Source: Phoronis australis
Lineage: Eukaryota > Phoronida > Phoronidae
Assembly (NCBI GenBank): GCA_002633005.1
Contig: NMRA01000309.1
Location: 281,333 to 343,621, forward strand
Length of the DNA stretch: 62,289 nucleotides
Direction of reading: 5' to 3'
Position 1 is the first letter of the stretch. Each line of letters begins with the position of its first letter. Of the stretch, positions 1-13,400 are shown one piece after another. The notes beneath the pieces are model-generated. The model was not told the origin of the DNA, ran no database searches, and saw nothing but the letters and a program-made list of their open reading frames with translations. The position numbers and the translations under genes were made by a program.

Positions 1-1390
1 TCTATTTGATTTCTTCGCTAGGCACATGAATGTTATCGTGTTATCGTCTTATTCATAATTGCCGCCGTGATCGTCTTGATTGTCGTCGTCTCCCTCATCG
101 TCGTCTTTTCGATTAGTTCCGCCAAGTGTCGCTCCTCCGAGCGCTCTCGTTTTTAACATTACTCAGAAGGCCTGTCAGAAGTGCAATGTGATATGAAGAT
201 ATCATGACTCGAACAGAAATCCGAAAGTAATACAAATGTGTCAGTCATCAGTGCTGCAACCCCTTCAAATATCAGTCAAATCAAATGAATCTTAGTGTTT
301 GATAAAGGACATATGTACGCAGTGTGAACAGCTTTATTTCGTTAGCTTATTGCAGTACAGTCTGCAGGTAGGACCTATGTTGTGTATGTATTTGTCAAAC
401 ACAATATTATGTGCGAGAAACTATAACACTGCCTGTTTACTCTGGCATACCGGCTATTTAGAATCACAAGATATTTTGCACTGCTATTTTTGACACAAGT
501 TCGAAAAATGTAACCTTATGAAAAGACCATATGAAGGTTTTGTAATGTGCCATGTCAAAATGAGGAACACAAAGGGTCAAGATCCAATCTCCTGACTCGG
601 TTTTAATGTCTTCTGCTCTGTTGAGTGTGGAACTGAGATAAATGTCTGATTTTGCTTTATAGTACATTTTGTTAAGTGCAGATGATTATGTAATCACAGT
701 TTGTCCTTCGTGACCCCGTCAATAAAGCTTCAGATTTCGGCTTGAATTTGATGAAATTTTGGATATGAACTCCAGTTAGAAGTAGTTTTCATCAAGTGGG
801 ATTCAGGAATATGTAGTTATCAGCATAAATCGTTCTCTAGCTGAGCTCAAAAGCAAAACTATTTCTAGTTCATGGAACAAAAAAAAAGAAATTTACTGTG
901 TTTATGGGAGATTTAATTTGGTTCCAGCATCAATTCTATCAATTCCATTACATGATTTAAATCACTTTATCTGTTGACTATGTTCTTTTTGCCACTTTTA
1001 TTTTTTGTTTATGTTGCCACTCTGAATGCTCAGACCGAAACTGCACTATTGGAATTAGTGGTTAAAATTTAATGGTGCATTTGGAGTTACCGAATCCTAA
1101 CGGGTACAAGCTTGTGGTTTTAATAACAAGCACCACACATGATTGCATGAATTATTGCTATTTTGAGGAGTTTTGTAACAGTTGTAGGTCAATTGGTTTA
1201 TTCAGTTCAATACTTAATTAAATTAGAATTATAAAGTATAATATTTGGCCAAATTCAATTACTAAACAGAATTGAAAAACGTATCACAGTGCGTAAAAAC
1301 AACTGCAAAATGCGCACCTGTTAGCCTGGACAAAACTGACATGTCATCAAGGAGGGCAATACTTTATTGTATCATGTATTTTATTTCCAG
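1..1390. other. FHOD upstream intron (partial)
   Basis: AT-rich sequence ending in the acceptor at 1389-1390. Bases 61-115 are a degenerate GTC/CGT trinucleotide stretch. No other exon, repeat or RNA gene was recognised here. Confidence 0.6.
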
Positions 1391-1485
1391 CCCTGGGACA
1401 GGTTATGCTCTATGTGGATGGTATGAATGGCGTCATACAACACAACGAAACGATACAATGGCTCTACATGTTAATAGCTTCCAAG
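1391..1485 (+). CDS. FHOD: FHOD exon a: DID segment
   Basis: The acceptor is ttatttccag and the donor is AAG|gtaagg. The exon begins with two bases that complete a codon from an upstream exon, then encodes [14 protein letters not shown] and [16 protein letters not shown]. This is a helical repeat of the diaphanous inhibitory domain (DID), which in FHOD proteins packs against the C-terminal DAD to keep the formin off. The reading ends on a codon boundary and continues directly into 4863. Confidence 0.93.
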
Positions 1486-4400
1486 GTAAGGGTCACTGTA
1501 ACAGGTGATGTATGTAGGTCACATTTGACCGGTGGGGGTACGAATTTGTTGTGTGTAAAAGGTTTTGGATAATGTGTGTACTTGTACACAATGCCAATGT
1601 ATGGTAGGTGGTTGGCGTGAATGCAGGGAATATTCATGCTGCCTGATGTGTTCTTGGACAAGAATAGACAACTTATGTATGGACTGGTTTTGAGCATATA
1701 ATTGAAATGTGCTTTTACTTTTATTTTCATTATTTCGATTTGGGAGAGGGCTGGAAATGTTAGATGTACTCCCGCAGCAATGTGCTTGTTGCCTGTGACA
1801 CACGAGCCCTGTGCTTGTTACATTGTTTCCTGTGATACACAAGCTCTGAAAGTACAAATCACTAGCTTTGTGGTATTTTAGATTGTCCATCTCACTCTGT
1901 CTGAATTGGCATATATTTTTGTTATATCATCGTACCTTAAAAGCTTCCACAATTGCCACACGGCGCTTGCTTTGGCTGGATCACCTGTCTCGCAATCAGA
2001 GTCTCAATTCTCCCAAGCATTGTTTATATTAGGCTACGATGTCGGACGTTCACGAGGAAGTCTGGTGCTTACAATGTGAACAGTGTGATTAGTGAGTGGA
2101 AGTTAAAGACATTGAACTGGAGAGAGTATGGGTGCTGTGTTTGCTCGATTCAGCTGTGTTGGCACCCGGTTTGACAAACCTAAGCTTGTTGTGGCTGCTT
2201 GATGACTTGAACACGTAAACTTAAGAGTGAAAATCTAGATAGATATTAAATTTTCATTGTTTTCAGTCGGCCTTGTTAGTTTCTATGTGCTGGCTGGGAA
2301 TAACATTGTAGGAATTTAGAATAATTATGGACAACAATACACCAACACGCAAAAGGATGTAAAGAGTGCACTAATTAGAAAACACTGCTTTTGGCGTCAG
2401 ATGCACCTGGCTGACCTTGACCAGTGTAATGAATGGGTGGACTTACAGAGCTGCGACTGGGCATTTTGGAGTTCAGAATTAGAAATGTTTATTTTATTAT
2501 TACTTACCTGTGGATTTGTACTTGAATTCCAACGTTTTCCTGGTAATAATTTAGTCTGTCTTGTGCATTAATATGCACAGCGAGTTTTTGTCAAAAGGGT
2601 GAATCATGTCAGCATAACTGCTGTGAGAAAGGGCCTTATTAACCTGGCAATATAGGTAAGCTACATCACACAGTGATAGAAATAGTTGTTGAGGGGTTTA
2701 CATATTAAGTTGCTTTTACACGAGAGACGGTTGTCACGAAGCAACTAACACGGAACAGTTGATCTGGTGCGAGTGTGAGTTTAAAAAAGACCGACACGGA
2801 GCAAGTTGACACTGTGGCATCTGTTTTTGACGACAATGGTTTGAGAGTGGCACTGGATCAGTTGCTCCAGTGTCAACTACACGTCTAAACAGAACTGGGA
2901 CAGGGCGGAAAGGGATCATCTTTCAATGCACTTGCGCAATAGTGTGTATACGGGTGATCCACTGGCATTCCATGGGGTTTGGACGTTCGCTATTGCTTAT
3001 GTGAGCATGCGCAGACAGTCTTCTTGTAAGTGACTCGTGCTGATCCAGTTTGCGATCTAATGTCGTGTAAATGCGACTAAAGTGGAGCAAGTCACGCCGT
3101 GACAACTGACAAGGTGACAACTGACAAGGTGACAACTGTCTCTCATGTAAAAGTAGCTTAACTGTATTTGAAGTGTTTCATGGTTGTGAAGACCATCTCG
3201 ACATCAAACATCATGTCATCTCACGTTTCTTGTAGAACCCGTCCACTTACATGCCTGATAGCCTCAGCAGGCACAAAATGTTGCAAGTGGTATGTGCCAG
3301 AATGACCAGGCCCGACGCCATCTTGATATTTTTGCAAATGCGACTGACCCGTAGTTATTTTCATCCCGAATGCTGTATGTCTGATTGTTGAAAACGGCAT
3401 GTTCATTTGGACCTGGGCATCATTTTTAAATGAGATCAGTAAATTCGCATCATTCGTGGAAGTTCCAAGTGACTTGAAATTTGATTTTCTCATAATTTTT
3501 ACGTGAAAAGTGAATGTTTGTGTTCATATTTAAAGTTTAAATGAAATCCTTTTAAGTTCGTATCTCTCAGTAAAGAAGAAATGAGATATTAAATTGTTAT
3601 TCTAGGATAATCTACTTGAGTTAAGCAAAATCGAGTGAAATGCCTTTTTCGGGTTTGAAATAACGGCTTTGGTGCATTTTTATTTCTTTGCCATATGATT
3701 TTTGTTTGTATGAAAATTGTGTGAACTCTGTTGTATACATTTGTCTGTCTCGCGCGTGGAAAGGAAAATGATGCTATTTTGTACTTTTAAAGCTTTAACT
3801 GGCAATACACAAAAACTTGCCACTAGCCTTTTGATCTCAAAGCTCAATATAGCACCAGTGTACTTGACATATGCTTCTGCTCAAGTGTTGCGGAAAATAA
3901 AGAATCTCTGCTTTGGTTTTTCATCGCTTGACATTTTAAGCTCTAATTTAGTCCCAGGTTTGTAATTTGCTGGTAAATGGAAACCAGTCAGGCAAATCAT
4001 GTGCCAAAAATAAAACACACTTCACCTCAAATTGGTGTATGATGCCATTCTTGAATGAGCAAGTAGTTCTTCATTTTGCCGTTAATTTCTATTTCTTTGT
4101 GAAATTCTCACACCATTAATTTTTCTTTTAATGTGCAGAGTGTCATGAAAATGATTCAAATGATATCGTCTGGCCTCCTTCATTGTCCACCAGGGGGCAC
4201 TTTAGATATTTATTTACCATATGTCTTGTAATGAGTTCGCCGTGGCACATTGACGTATGTTACGTCTGTTGTCTGTAGACTCTTCATCAGCTGAATAATG
4301 CTGTTACCGATGTTCTCCCAAGAGTATGCATGTTCTAGGTGGTCTTTTGCTGGTGTTTGTTGTCTGCATGTATTTTCTAGTGTTTTGCCTTCGTGCTGTA

Positions 4401-7400
4401 AGTACTGTCTGCAATGTTTAGACTTTTTTATGAATGTGTATTTTTGTGTATTCCTTTGATTTGAAGCTGTATTGGTCTGTTCCATGTGTTTCTAGATATA
4501 TTACTGTTTGCATGTTTCTATGTAATTTGTATTGGTTCCAGGTATGCTACATTTTGCCACAGTTACTACATGGTAGCTTTCATCTCTTTTTGATGACTTC
4601 TTTGCATTCTACTTTCTGTTCATCTTAGAGAACTAGCTTTCCAGCCATAAGTCTGCTATGAAAGTCTTGTAACCTTCTCAATACTGTTTTCCATACTTCC
4701 ATTTCAAATCATACTTTTATTATTCTTTCATCTTAAATTGTCTCCTGGACTTGTAAGTAAACTATCTGCCTTCGGTAACTGTCTTTCCTGTACCACTTCT
4801 TTGATAAGCTCCACACGTCACCACTGGTGTAGCCATTACTGATTGTATGATGTTGTTTCCAGTTTCGACTGGTCGTCAAGACTGCACTCAAGCTCCTTCT
4901 GGTGTTTGTCGAGTACACCGAGTCCAATACCCTCCTTCTCATTCAAGCCATCAACACTGTCGACAGCGAAGCAGGTAAATTACTGTTCAACCATCTGCCA
5001 CCAGGTGTGGTATTCTACAGTGATGAGAGTGATTTCGCAATATCTGTGAGGTGATGTTATTGGTGCATTGGGTAACTTATGTGACCTTGAGTGACCTTTA
5101 CTCAGTGAGCACTCCACTGTATGTAAACTGGCTGAATGTCTGGAAATTGTAGTTTACCACAAATGAGTAAAATAGAAAAATTGGCAACAGTACAATAAGG
5201 GACTTTTTTAACTTTACAATGTCATTTGTCAACAGAAACATGGAAAAATAAACATGTTACTATTGAAAAATTTCAGGATCCATTGTTGTTGTTGCTTGTT
5301 TTTCTATTTTACCCATTTACTAACAATAGTATTCAGTTGTGGATCATGATTTTCTCATTTAGTTACAGAGTTTTCTTTTATTATCTTTAGTTTGTCAGGA
5401 ATTATTTAAAGCCACACTGAAAATGGTAAAAACTTGTGTGTTATTCACGCAAAAGGATACAGTACACTTTTGCTGTTGCAATCTTCCTCATCATTTATAT
5501 TTCTTATCTAGGACACTTTGTTTCACTCATTCTTCATTTCCATACGAGTCCCAATATAGAACTGTTACCTTTGAAATGCGAGCCAGCTGTTGTGAAAGTT
5601 GTGTAACCCGATCCTGTTCATCATGCTGTCTATGAAAACTTGTGGTCTAGACCAGCCAGTGGGATACCTCTCTGCCCAGATCTCTCATCCTGATGTAGAA
5701 CTGAATTCAATCTGCCAGTTGGTCGAGAGACCTGGTCTTGGCATGGAACCTTCTTGGTTACCAGTTAATGGTTCAGTGGGAAATTGGCTAACGTCTAAAA
5801 ATACCTGCATTTCTGAGTTAACAGGTGAAGCCACGCTGAGTCATGTTAACCAGGCAGCGCGCTGTTAACCAAAAGCATTTACCTTGTGTTTCATCTTCAG
5901 TGTTGTATTAGGGTATAGGGAGAGAATGTTGACTCACTGGTCAAGTTAAAATTCCACTGAGGTTATTCAACTGGCTTTGCAAATGTTCTACTTAGTGACA
6001 ATTATGGCTTTCAATTTGAAATCTTAATCAAAATAAAGAATAATATATTGAGAATTCTGCTGCCTTTATAGTTACAATTTAGCCCTCACATTCTACTTAC
6101 CTGGACCACCAAGTTGTTTTCAGAGATGCAGCAGAACCCATTTCAGAGGTAAACATAGTCGAGGGCAAATCCGTCGTACAGATACAGAAAATCACTGAAT
6201 ATTCTAGTGAAATTTTTGTTTAGAGTATGGTATTGAGAAGTCTAATATTTGTGCATTATAGAGTATCCCAAATGATTGTGCATCACACACCCCAAAACAT
6301 TACATGTATTATTCACCCTAACATTTCACAGGTGTTTCGCCATGGAAGAACATAATGGACGTTCTGGACGAAAAAGAGGGTGGAGACTCGGAGCTACTGA
6401 TCTTCGCCATGACACTTATAAACAAGGTGGGTGTGGCCTTTATTCAATAGTAACTGATAAATCTTGAACATTTACAATTAGTCATTGACATTTGGGTCCA
6501 TCAATGTACCCCATGTAGTACACAATAGTTATTGCAAGGTGCCATTGGGATCATGTTGTGTGCATTGATTAGATAAAGCTTAGTTTGTGCCTTTGTCATT
6601 TGTCAAAGGTTTTCTACCGGCGAGTACTAATGCAATGGTGCTAGCCACAACATAAATTCGTTTTGATTGTACCTACTGATTTCACCGCGTTGTTACGTGT
6701 CGTTTCCTTCTTTTCTGTTGACAGGCAATCCACGCCATCCCTGACCAAGACACGTTTTACGATGTAACCGACTCCCTAGAAGAGCAGGGTATGGAGAGAA
6801 TCGTCCGCAAGCACATGGACAGGCGCGGCGCCGACCTTGACCTACTTGAGCAGTTTCAGTTGTACGAGGCTGCTCTGAAACATGAGGACGGTGAAGATGC
6901 ACCACACAAGAAAGACAATCTAAGGTGCGTGTCGCAATTTAAAGGAGCAATGTCCGCTTTGTTTGAGAATGGCTTCATTACAAACTTCTGCTGCAAAGGT
7001 AGTTTCATCTTCTAACTGATGAAACATTAAGTTTACCACCCTGTTATATTTTTCCTATGATTCACAAAATTTATCGCGACATGGCAATGATACATAATGT
7101 TGATGATATGAAAATGCCCATTTCACATTAGTTGTAAAAAACATTTTTAGAAAAGTGGTTGAATACATTGAGTGAGTTAGTTTGGTATTTTTATTTTGTT
7201 TTGTTGAAATTGCTCAAAAATTGATTTTATGCATGACTGCAGGGAAAAACAACTAATTTTGAATAATTATTCACTTTTACAAGGAATGACATGGTGTAAA
7301 TTCTAAAAAAATGCACCAAACAGTCGTATTGTAATCTTGCAGAAATACACCAAGGATAAAGAGTGAGGCAGAAGAACGCAAGAGCCGGCGTTACTCTACC

Positions 7401-10400
7401 GGAAGTGCACCCAACAGTAACTCACCCCAAGTAAAACGCCGAACGCCCAACTTAACTACACATCGAGAAGAAACCCCCGAGTTGGAAGAAAATCTCACCC
7501 CTCTGGAAAGGAGACGTAGGGAAAGGGCGTAAGTGCAATGTTGCAATATCATTGGCTTGTGATACGGCATCTCATTATGTTTTGCAATATCATTGGCTTG
7601 TGATACGGCATCTCATTATGTTTTGCAATATCATTGGCTTGTGATACGGCATCTCATTATGTTTTGCTGGGTACTACCATTGTCTCTACTGGCAAATTTT
7701 CTGGCATACGTATTTATTTCTTTTGATTCTTTCTCATTGTGCAGAATAACTAATTAAGAATTGCTTGGTAGAAAAATATACATCTGTCTACATGCTATGC
7801 CAGCAAGTGCATCTTTGATCTTGCAGTTGGAAATTCAAAAAACATAACTGCGCAACAGACAATTGATAGGTTCCATGAAACCTACGTGGTGGAGAGGTAA
7901 CCTTCCAAACAAAAGCAATAAACTGTTAAATGCCCATTTAGCACAATGTATAAACAATATGTGCAATTAACATCAGCAAGAAAGTAGAGCCCAAACTAAA
8001 ACAACATTTAGTTTGAAAGAAGTTTCTGGCGCCGTCTTTATGAATAGCAAATACCAGGTTGTCTGCCTTGACTATGGTTTTAAGAGTTATTTAATTATTT
8101 AATATTTATGAAGTAATTTACATAAAGCATTCCTTCAATGTATGGTTATTGCCATAGATGTACGTACTATCCAAGTAGTCCTAGCAATCAGGACTTGTAA
8201 TTTTCCTCTTTAAAAGGATTTCCTCTTTTTCACCTTCGATTTCCTCTTATTTGATTTCTAGTTTCCTCTTTCTTCATCCGTTTTTATAAATATTTTTATT
8301 CATGCAAAAACGTTTAGTTCATTTAAATTTTATAACACAGAACTATTTCTATCACACAAGTCTATTTATTTTGTGGAACGATGCATGACCTGGAAAATTT
8401 TCTTCATTTTTGTCATACATCATTCTAAGCCCTGAGCAATATTTTAGACATAGGTGTGTCAAACGATACTTAAAGTAGCCCGTTCACACCACATCACATC
8501 ACCGCGGCAACACAAAACAAAAAAGGCCAGCAGTAATAGTGTTTAATAGCACTTTACAGAGTGCGACTGTTGTTCTTAGGTTTTTGAATTAACTAAGGTT
8601 TCTCGCGGTTACGTCATGTACTTAGAAAGTATGCTAATAAGACCTCACCTTTTCGAATGTATCTGTTTATGGCACTGATGTGTCTAGTGTGCTGTTCTTA
8701 ACCTATTTTAACCACTAAATGTACTTGATTTATCTCTCAAAAGATGGGCTTTAGGACTGAGCGTTGTCTTTAAGATCTCACTATCAGAATTCTTAAAATG
8801 GCCGTGTCTGCTGTTATGGTTTTCTTTTCTTGCAGTATCTAACACAGTATTGCAGCTTCTCAATGTTATAACCACATAGTTATACAGTATGATGACTTTT
8901 GCTACATAGCGCTAACTCATGCTTGAGACTAACTGGTTTATCTTGCAGCAGCGGTGATAGGCTGAACAAAGTGGACAATAAAAACATCGCTGACACATCT
9001 GACACGGAGTCTGTTATGTCATCACGGTCAAGCATTGGGTCAGTCTTGCGAAAAGGCTCCATGCCCAACATCAACCTGGGCTACCGTGGCAGTGGCCTCT
9101 TGACCTCTGACACAACTAACGCGCCTGCCACATCTGTTAATATCTCACCCAGTAGACGAACTAACCTTAGCACGCGTACATCTTTGTTGTCCTCGAAATC
9201 TTTAGATTGCGAGTGAGTAGTCTGATGCATGTATTCATTTCTTGTCTTTCTTTTTGTTCCTTGATGAAGAAATTTGATAAAATAGACATTTTTGTTGTTT
9301 GTTGTATATATCTAATTCAGAAGTTACTGACCGAATGTCTAGATTGTCATAGTGTAGCGAAACCTGCATTTGTGGGCTTCATGCTATGGACGTAGTTAGT
9401 AGTCACCCTTATGATAAATCACTACTCACCCTTATGATAAATGTGTGGTTATTAGTTCAGTACCTCTCTCACTCATCATGCATGTGTTGTGGCTTGCATT
9501 TCGACAGAATTTTGCACCAATTTTCAAATTTCACCTCTGAATTTCTTATCTAGTTTATTACTTTCGCACATTCTTTACTGGCAAGTGTCATGAACGTGGA
9601 AGAGTCGCACCAAGTTAGTTCTTGAACTCTCTAAGCGCCGTGTTTAATGCTCTTGCTTAGCACCAGCAGTGTCGCAGTTGCCTTAATGCTATGTTGGCTT
9701 TCCCTTCAGTGCTCGTCAAGCAGAACGGGAGGGCCACAGCCCTTCACCAGCCGAGACCCCGGGTCAGTCGTCCTTGTACCGACGGCGGCAGGAACGAGCT
9801 ATGCAGAATGAAAAGGCTGTCAACGGAGACCAAACTGCAAGTGAGTCTTTTGTTGAAACGAACACTAAACACGGTTTGAGTACTGAAAGATGTCAACTGC
9901 AGCTAAATTGATGCTTAGAAAGGGTGCGAGTTGTTACAAAGCATTGATGACTGGTCACATGGGAGCCATGACTCCTGCTGACACCTGGTTGTTGGTGTAG
10001 CGTACTTGTCCACATTAATGTTCGCTGTTGAGCTAAGCATGTGTTTAAAAGAATTTTTTGGATGATTGGGTTAATGACCAGAGAGGTGCATTTACGTAAG
10101 TTACCGTAATCGTTCGGGTTAACGCCCTGGGCGGTTAAATTGGCAAATCCAAAAAATCGGGGGAGGGCGGTTAACCGAGCAGTGGGCGGTTAAATCGAAA
10201 ATCCACCTAAAGTAGGGGATGGGCGGTTAACTGAACATGGGCGCTTATTACGACATACAACCGCCCTGGGCGGTTAATCTTACCTGACGATCTAAATCCC
10301 GACACGACAATCATACTCGGAACGCGTAGCCCTTTTCAAAGAGCTTTATCGTCACGTCGCCAAATGACAGTGAAAACGTCATAACAGCAGATGATCCCAA

Positions 10401-13400
10401 CAAAGGTTCTCTTGCCCAGATTAGTCATTCACTATTAAATTTACAAAATTGCTGAGTAATAGCCCCGTGCCGTCCTGCGGTGCGCAGACGACCAGTCACC
10501 ACGCAGCCTCCACTAGAATTAAACTGTTTCAATTAAGATGTGACCCTGCTTAAGTGCGCGCGTGCNNNNNNNNNNNNNNNNNNNNNNNNNNNNNNNNNNN
10601 NNNNNNNNNNNNNNNNNNNNNNNNNNNNNNNNNNNNNNNNNNNNNNNNNNNNNNNNNNNNNNNNNNNNNNNNNNNNNNNNNNNNNNNNNNNNNNNNNNNN
10701 NNNNNNNNNNNNNNNNNNNNNNNNNNNNNNNNNNNNNNNNNNNNNNNNNNNNNNNNNNNNNNNNNNNNNNNNNNNNNNNNNNNNNNNNNNNNNNNNNNNN
10801 NNNNNNNNNNNNNNNNNNNNNNNNNNNNNNNNNNNNNNNNNNNNNNNNNNGTCAAGTCTATTCCCATATTTCCCGGCTCGATGCTCCCTAAGCCCATCCC
10901 TGTAACTAGCTGCGTGAATCTCCTACCCACTATCGTCAAGCAGTCTACGTCGTAGATATTTCAGTCTCGAATGGTAAGAATTTTTGTTCAGTCTGAAAAT
11001 GGCCAATGTATAAACAAAATTATTCTGGATGGCTAAAAAGGGGATGTGGAAACGATAATTCACACAGTCACGCTTACATGGGGGCTGACGCAAGAAATAG
11101 TAAAGAACAGCCAGCGACATTAGTTAAGTCTGCTAACCAGTTTGACTGAGATGCAATAAGCGAAAAACAAAATTTGACTAGCCGTTTTTTATTACTTCAA
11201 GATCATACACAAACATACATTATTGCCAACGTTTGCTTCAGAAATCGACAGGCAGCAACGAAATCGGTAACCCAGTAAGGCACTTGTACCGTCCGTTCGC
11301 TCGCCCCACATCCTCTATAACCCGGCAGTTATATTCATCAAAATATTGAGAATTTGACATCTTTCCGTGAGATTTGTTCAAAATACGAGAGCAAAACCAT
11401 TGTCACATTTCTCTGGCCTGGTTTTTTCGAATGTATGTTTTATTTAGTGCACTGCAGACGGAAACTTAGCGCGGCAGACAAAGTCGCTGAAAGCGGAGGT
11501 TTTGACGCCGGCGGCGTTCTTAAACTTGGCAAACAAGGGAAGAAAATAAAGTGACAAAAAGGTTCAAGTATTATATTTTGAAGTGAGTTCATGACCCAAG
11601 ACAATAACTCGTTACCTGTATTGTAATTCAGATTGCTAAACCACCGTCTCGGAGTCCCGGTGTCGTTGCACTCCGATTGTGATCATCGATCTTTTTCTAA
11701 AAGTTGGGGAATCGCGTGTTTCCTTAGCAATAGGCGCTAAATCTTCATTCTTTAAAAGTCGGGGATGGGGGCTTAACCGAGAGGTGGGCGCTTAACTGGA
11801 AATCTTCAAAAATCGCAGGGGGCGCTTAACTGAGCAGTGGGCGGTTAAATCGAAAATCCACTTAAAGTCGGGGATGGGCGGTTAACTGAGCATGGGCGTT
11901 AACCCGAACGATTACGGTACTTGTTGTGTATGAGTTAGTCTAAATAAGGAATTTGCTGAATGCAGGCAGCGTGTTGCTTGTTAGTTGTAAACAAGTCAAT
12001 TGTGGCCATTTTGGGAGCTGAAATGAGTAATCGCTCTTTGTGGTTAATTAACGAGCTATAAGTCCCGACTGTACATGAATCAAGGGTGGCATGTAACTGA
12101 ACATTTGCATGAAAATGGGAATGTGAGAAGAGTACAGTAGGTTGATCTACTTCACAGTTCTAGGTGAAACATGGGGACAAATTCACTGTAAATTGAGGCT
12201 AATACCAGTTATCACTGGTCTGCTATGATCAATCGTCATTGCTTTGAGATAATCTCTCCAACAGTTTTCGTCTACTGAGCTCTCTCATGATGAAAACCCC
12301 TTGTGGACATTTTTCTGCAAACTGATTTGTATCATTTTTTTGCAGTTAACGTCTTGTAATATGCAATTCCAAGTTGAACACTATTCTGATGTTGGGTTGG
12401 ATTGTTGACAAGTGGTTAAAACTTCAACTTGAATGGGTGTTGGGTTTCAGGGAGCTTACATGTAGCATCTCGTTAAGTGACCTGGTATTCAGTTTACCTT
12501 GACCTGATGACACGGACATTAATAACGTCTGCCCTGTGATTGGCTGGATTAACTTGCATAGCTATGGTGTTACACCAGTACAGTGTGCTCGATGTTGGGC
12601 TGTTGAGTGAAGGATGTGTGTATGTGTACTTGGGGCTTTATACTACAGACTGTTGGAACACTTGCTCGCGTTCATTCCCAGGGGACTGTTGTTCATTGTT
12701 CACTCGTTCATTTAACTTGTATGAGAGTAGAGTAGTCTCTGCTTGACATTCCAGTCCATTATTGAATTACAATTTGGAAAGGCATGCTAACTGACATATC
12801 AAGAAAAATTCTTAAGCAGGAAGAGGTAAAATGGAGATTTCAAAGTGATATGGATGTAGTTTGACTGACATCTGTTGACGAGCTGACTGGCTACTTAGTT
12901 GAAATTTTGCTGCTACTTTGTTACAACACTGTTGTTGTTTGTGAATAACCGTTTTTGATCATTAAGATTAAGGGAGGGGTGATGGTGCATTATTTTTCTT
13001 CAATTTTTTATTGCCATTAATAAAACATACATGCATGTATGAAGAAATGACTAATGACTAATTTGACACATATGCAAACACACATTTTGAGATCTGAAGT
13101 TAAATTAAAACCAAAGACTAGCTAATATTATCACAATCGTATTCTTGAGATTGCAAATCGAACTTTTTTGAGCTTTTCTTGTATTAAGTCGCATACTTTG
13201 TGGCATGTTACTTTCCTTTTTTGTCTCTGAATACAATCTTCAATGGCTTTAGCTAAATCTTAATTAAATTTTCTGTAAACTATTTCATAAAGAAACTTCT
13301 TATTATTATTCTTTATTTCTAATTATCGTGCTGGTTATTTCATATTTTAAATTTTCATCTGAGTTTGGAAAAGCCGTAATTTTTTGCCTCAGTCTGCATG

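Larger units (their letters stand above)
1486..4862 (+). other. FHOD intron a-b
   Basis: A 3.4-kb intron holding the piggyBac-like MITE at 2705-3162 and a strong CTCF-like motif at 4187-4200. The rest is AT-rich, with only short chance reading frames. Confidence 0.7.

Noticed and set aside
5599-5868. 89-codon + frame in an FHOD intron
   Set aside because: The flanking FHOD exons join in phase without it, and the translation has no recognised similarity.
5750-5872. Inverted TTGGTTACCAGTTAA and TTAACCAAAAG words
   Set aside because: Short and imperfect. Not distinguishable from chance.
10540-10955. Long frames across 10566-10850
   Set aside because: They consist mostly of N bases.
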